Shown here in pieces: positions 60,797-64,000 of a stretch of DNA of 64,000 bases. Location of the stretch: the NCBI GenBank assembly GCA_022316685.1, contig JAKJHU010000107.1, forward strand, positions 1,550,001 to 1,614,000, written 5' to 3'. The notes under the pieces were generated by a model. The model was not told where the DNA came from and made no database searches. It saw only the letters and a program-made list of their open reading frames with translations. Position 1 is the stretch's first letter. Each line of letters starts with the position of its first letter. Source of the stretch: Progne subis subis. Its lineage: Eukaryota > Chordata > Aves > Passeriformes > Hirundinidae. Both the position numbers and the translations under genes were made by a program.

Positions 60797-61338
60797 TGTT
60801 GTGGGTTGTCTCTCTCACGGATCTGCCTGGCTCCATTCTCGCCCCGGCTGGCTCGAGAGACAATCCGCAGTTGGAAGGAGTTTCCTCAGGGTCCCAAAAG
60901 CCAGGAGGTGGTAGAGAACCTTTCCCTTAGCAGAGAGAGTGAGACCCAGTCGATGGCAAAGGAAGGAGGTCTGCACTTGATCTGGGGAGTGAAATCAGGG
61001 CTTTATTCAGTCTTTCTTCTGTGTTCCTGTCCCAGACCTTTGCCCCATCTGACTGCCCTAACCAAGAGGCTAGACCACATGTGGCTTCGGCTTGTACCTA
61101 GGGAAGGGACTAAAGGCCGGGACAAGCCAATATCCAGTCAGGGATAAGATGGGACTGGAACAGGGCTGGATTACATTCCAGGAAGGGGACTGGGAACAAT
61201 GTGTGAGATGGGCTGGGGGAAGGGCAGGGACAAACTTCAGGATATTACATTTTCCAGGGGAACAGGGGGGTACAGAAAAAACCATTATAAAACCCTATAT
61301 AAAAATGAATACAATGTGAAACCAAATAACACACAGCA
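60797..61338 (-). mobile_element. Solo LTR, about 542 bp, with probable 4-bp target duplication
   Basis: GC-rich block in AT-rich DNA, starting TGTTGTGGG and ending in ...CACACAGCA. The termini form a 9-bp inverted repeat with two mismatches. It is flanked by ACAC on both sides (60793-60796 and 61339-61342). The right flank is itself an 'acac'-rich stretch, which weakens the duplication evidence. On the minus strand AATAAA is at 61007-61002, about 205 bp from the LTR 3' end, followed by a plausible U5 ending ...CCCACAACA. No internal ERV sequence adjoins it. A 4-bp duplication would suit a gammaretrovirus-like (class I) ERV. The 113-codon plus-strand frame (60806-61147) is antisense to the LTR and not a gene. 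Confidence 0.65.
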
Positions 61339-61342
61339 ACAC

Positions 61343-62325
61343 ACTGTACATTACATTCAAACCTAATATGCCTCACTTGTAGCTTGCAAGGCTAGTCTTG
61401 CACTAAAATAATAAAAATCTTAATGGATTTTAAATAACACTATCTACGTTTAGATTCAGAAAGATTTAGCTGCATGTGAAGCAGACTGCTGAATTATGTC
61501 ATGAATATCAAGTGAAAATTGATAGAGATTCTTTTCTTGAAAAACCTGTCTTGCACTGAAATTAATTCAAGATCTGGACCTTGCAGAAATCAGCTAATAT
61601 TGTTGATGACAATTATAAGAGTATATACCATGTGTGAAACATATGAATGAATATATGTCATACAGAAATTACATTTTAGTCATTTTTAAATGGGAATACT
61701 TTTTTTTTTTAAATTTAGGCTATTTTTAAAGTACTTATAATCTTAGACATCCCTTCTATTGTGAAGCAAACATCAATTTAAAATAACTGAAAGTGAATAA
61801 GTGATTGTAAAGAAAATATTTATCTGCTTTTCTATAATCAATATATTTATGAAACTCAAGATACAACTGTAGCAATGCTCAATTATAACAGCATGAATTG
61901 ATCATACTTTAGAGGGCTGCAAGATGCTTCCATGTTAGCATTACAAAGTGATAGATAATTTCTTTTTTATGGTAATGCTTTTTTTATAGAGTTGCTTATC
62001 TTACACTTGTGTAAATGAAGAGTTATTCTACTGAATAAAAAAATGTTTGAACACTGTAAGCATTCAAATTGAAGAAAACAGAAATAGTATCTACCTCTCT
62101 CAAGCAGACTATTGGAGAGGCTTACAATAAAGAAAAAAAATAACATGAAGATCTATACCTGTAGGTGGGAATAAATGCAAAATAATCTTCTTGCTCAGCA
62201 CCTCAGCATTCCAATATGTCTTAGTGTTAGAGAGGTCAGATGAAAAATGCAGTTGTTATTTTGTTTTCACTAGCATAAAATTATAGGTAGGAAAAGTTCC
62301 AGGGGTAAATCCCCTCAGAGGGGAC

Positions 62326-62365
<40 letters not shown>

Positions 62366-62485
62366 CATCAATAGATTGCAAACTGATTGCTAGGAGTAGC
62401 AAGAAATAGCTAGGGGAACTATCTGTTTTATTGCTCATATAGAATCTTTCTCAGAAATAGAAGTGCATCATAAGGGGATTCCTAA
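61343..62485. other. AT-rich stretch ending in a poly-A tract
   Basis: No gene recognised. It contains A35 at 62327-62361, preceded by a G4/C4 hairpin-like segment 'ggggtaaatcccctcagagggg'. Confidence 0.5.
62327..62361 (+). repeat. Poly-A homopolymer (A35)
   Basis: Uninterrupted run of 35 adenines. Neither a retrocopy body nor direct repeats are visible around it. Confidence 0.95.
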
Positions 62486-62489
62486 ATAC

Positions 62490-63351
62490 TGAGAAACATT
62501 CAGAGACAACAAAATTGCTCTTCTGAATTAAGGTAGACCGGCGACATTTTCAGGAAAAGGAGAGAGACCAAATATTCTGGTCTGGGTTGTTCCACCAGCA
62601 TGTAGACAATATCCTAGAATTCAAATTTCCTATTCTTCTTTAGTATGATATAAACTTGGATTTGGTCTCCCAAAGAGAACACACAGACAGGGTGTTGATA
62701 AGTATGAGTGAGATGTTAATTTTGAGGAACTAAGGATTTTTAGGAAAGTTAAGATAATAAGTTGCTGAATTAGCTGAAGTAGATAGGTGAGCTTTGTTTG
62801 CAGTTAACAGAAGCCAGATCTTAGATAAGCTGCCCCGGATCTTGTAACTCATTTCTTGTCAGGTTTATGTTTATGTACTTGTGCTTGTAATGAAAAACAA
62901 AATGTGGTAAATAGGACATAAGATAGCTGCAGATTTCCTGCTTAAAGGACCCATTGAACACAGGAAACTGTAAGTTCTACCAAGGAATCATTTGTCATGA
63001 ATGCATTGAAAAGGTAGAAAGGTCAGGACGAGGAAGACTCATCTTACTTCCTCATTTTGGGTGACACCTCCCCAGAATAGACCCCCGACTCATTTTAAGA
63101 AATAAAGTACGCATGCTTAATAGCCTTTTTGCCAATCAGCATATGAAGCGAGGAATGGGAGGTGACAGGGGTATGAATATGCATTTGTATTTTGGATATT
63201 CAACACTTTTGTAAATAAAAGGCTTTGTAATTACCTGTGAATTTCACAGTGCGAATTAGGGAAATATCCCGTGTGCTGCCCGGCCGTAATAAACATACAC
63301 TTTCTAACTTTAAACTGTTAGAGAGTTTTTGTCCGTCAGAGTTGGGTATCA
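62490..63351 (+). mobile_element. Solo LTR, about 862 bp, with probable 4-bp target duplication
   Basis: The 3' end is clear: a TATA-like 'ataaaagg' at 63215-63222, AATAAA at 63288-63293 inside 'cggccgtaataaacatacac', and about 58 bp of U5 ending 'gttgggtatca'. This layout is typical of bird ERV LTRs. The 5' end is less certain. Taking TG at 62490 gives a TG...CA element flanked by ATAC (62486-62489 and 63352-63355), and the CpG-bearing 'accggcgac' near 62539 falls inside it. An alternative start at 62693 lacks a matching flank. No internal sequence follows, so this is a solo LTR. Orientation is plus, opposite to the LTR at 60797. Confidence 0.65.
63288..63293 (+). terminator. LTR polyadenylation signal AATAAA
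   Basis: Canonical hexamer about 60 bp before the LTR 3' end and about 70 bp after the TATA-like box. Confidence 0.65.
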
Positions 63352-63355
63352 ATAC

Positions 63356-64000
63356 TAGATCAGTACCCATATTTCTTTAATAAGTCATGAGAGCTTTTAT
63401 CTTTATAGTCTTCTTGAGCCACTGAATGCTCTGCGTAGTTTGGTAATGGCACACAACTAAGCTAGTAAAATGCAGATTAATTTCCAGTATCCAACACATA
63501 GTTACTACCTAAATTGTAAAAGGTTTTGCATAACTCTGGCCTGTCAATTTTCTGACCCAGATACCCAGATGGTAAGAAGTGTATTATCAAAACCAGGATC
63601 TGAACAGACCTCAAATGAGGACCCTCTACATGACTTTTGAATGAACTCAGAGCTACTTCTATTGTCAGATATGAAATTCTATTCCCATTTTCTAGACTGA
63701 CAGAGGTTCTATTGTCAAGCTGAAAAAAAGCTTTCACATGCAAGTTTTCTCAAGGCTCCTACATTAAAGCAGACTGACAAAATCCTCACTGTTTTTAACA
63801 GCCGCATGTTTAACCAAAACTAACACTAGAGTTGGCTACATTATTTCTTCAAGAGAGTAGTTAAGATTGATATATAGCTAAACAAGACATGGAAGATATC
63901 TAGACTAGAGACAAATTTTCAGTTGTAGGCCCATATGAGCCAAAGAAATACAAATACTCATATTAAGAACTATGACAGTGTAGGTCTCTAGTTTAGTATA
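63356..64000. other. AT-rich stretch at the right edge, nothing recognised
   Basis: No gene or repeat seen. An 88-codon minus-strand frame (63477-63743) has no domain-like features. Confidence 0.5.

Noticed and set aside
60806..61147. 113-codon open frame on the plus strand
   Set aside because: Antisense shadow inside the minus-strand solo LTR.
1..64000. tRNA, U6/U2 snRNA, 5S rRNA genes and CRISPR arrays
   Set aside because: I looked by eye for characteristic internal promoter boxes and conserved cores, and for regularly spaced repeats, and saw none. The only regular repeats are homopolymers, microsatellites and short tandem duplications.

Overview
This window looks like gene-poor, AT-rich nuclear DNA of a bird, probably a songbird. 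The main evidence is the repeats. CR1 LINE fragments occur in both orientations, most cut short at their 5' ends and carrying the CR1 3' hallmark (runs of 'aatcacagaat'). There are also several endogenous-retrovirus (ERV) LTRs, including one ERVL LTR that resembles those common in passerine genomes. I saw no L1 or Alu sequence, no prokaryotic operon structure and no complete protein-coding gene. The species assignment is inferred from repeat families recognised by eye, not from a database search.

Layout. 1-220: 3' end of an LTR plus leader of an ERV that begins left of the window. 2.15-2.57 kb: CR1 (-). 7.2-7.56 kb: rearranged ERVL fragment with an integrase scrap, a polypurine tract and an LTR start. 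9.1-9.5 kb: CR1 (+). 10.5-11.9 kb: CR1 (-) and a satellite fragment. 13.29-13.39 kb: candidate orphan exon (+). 14.56-14.76 kb: 98-bp tandem duplication. 18.14-18.38 kb: candidate membrane-protein-like open frame (-). 25.4-26.1 kb: second member of the LTR/leader family seen at the left edge, followed by a GC-rich patch. 27.2-27.5 kb: CR1 (+). 30.9-31.5 kb: ERVL-type LTR. 35.5-35.8 kb: CR1 (-). 38.5-40.2 kb: probable old CR1/L3-like LINE (+). 43.889-45.426 kb: a 1.54-kb solo LTR (-) with a 5-bp target duplication. 50.4 and 52.3-52.7 kb: CR1 (-). 52.76-52.84 kb: a 26-bp perfect hairpin. 55.87-55.91 kb: a 19-bp perfect hairpin with a 4-nt loop. 60.80-61.34 kb and 62.49-63.35 kb: two more solo LTRs with apparent 4-bp target duplications. 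Homopolymers and microsatellites are scattered throughout.

No set of genes works together here. The functional interest is regulatory. The ERV LTRs carry recognisable promoter and polyadenylation signals, and the two related LTR/leader copies both keep a strong 5' splice site (CAG|GTAAAG), so they could act as alternative promoters for chimeric transcripts. The structural interest is in the two near-perfect snap-back hairpins, one of them beside a CR1 5' truncation point. I did not find a convincing new biological system; the best leads are listed with tests.
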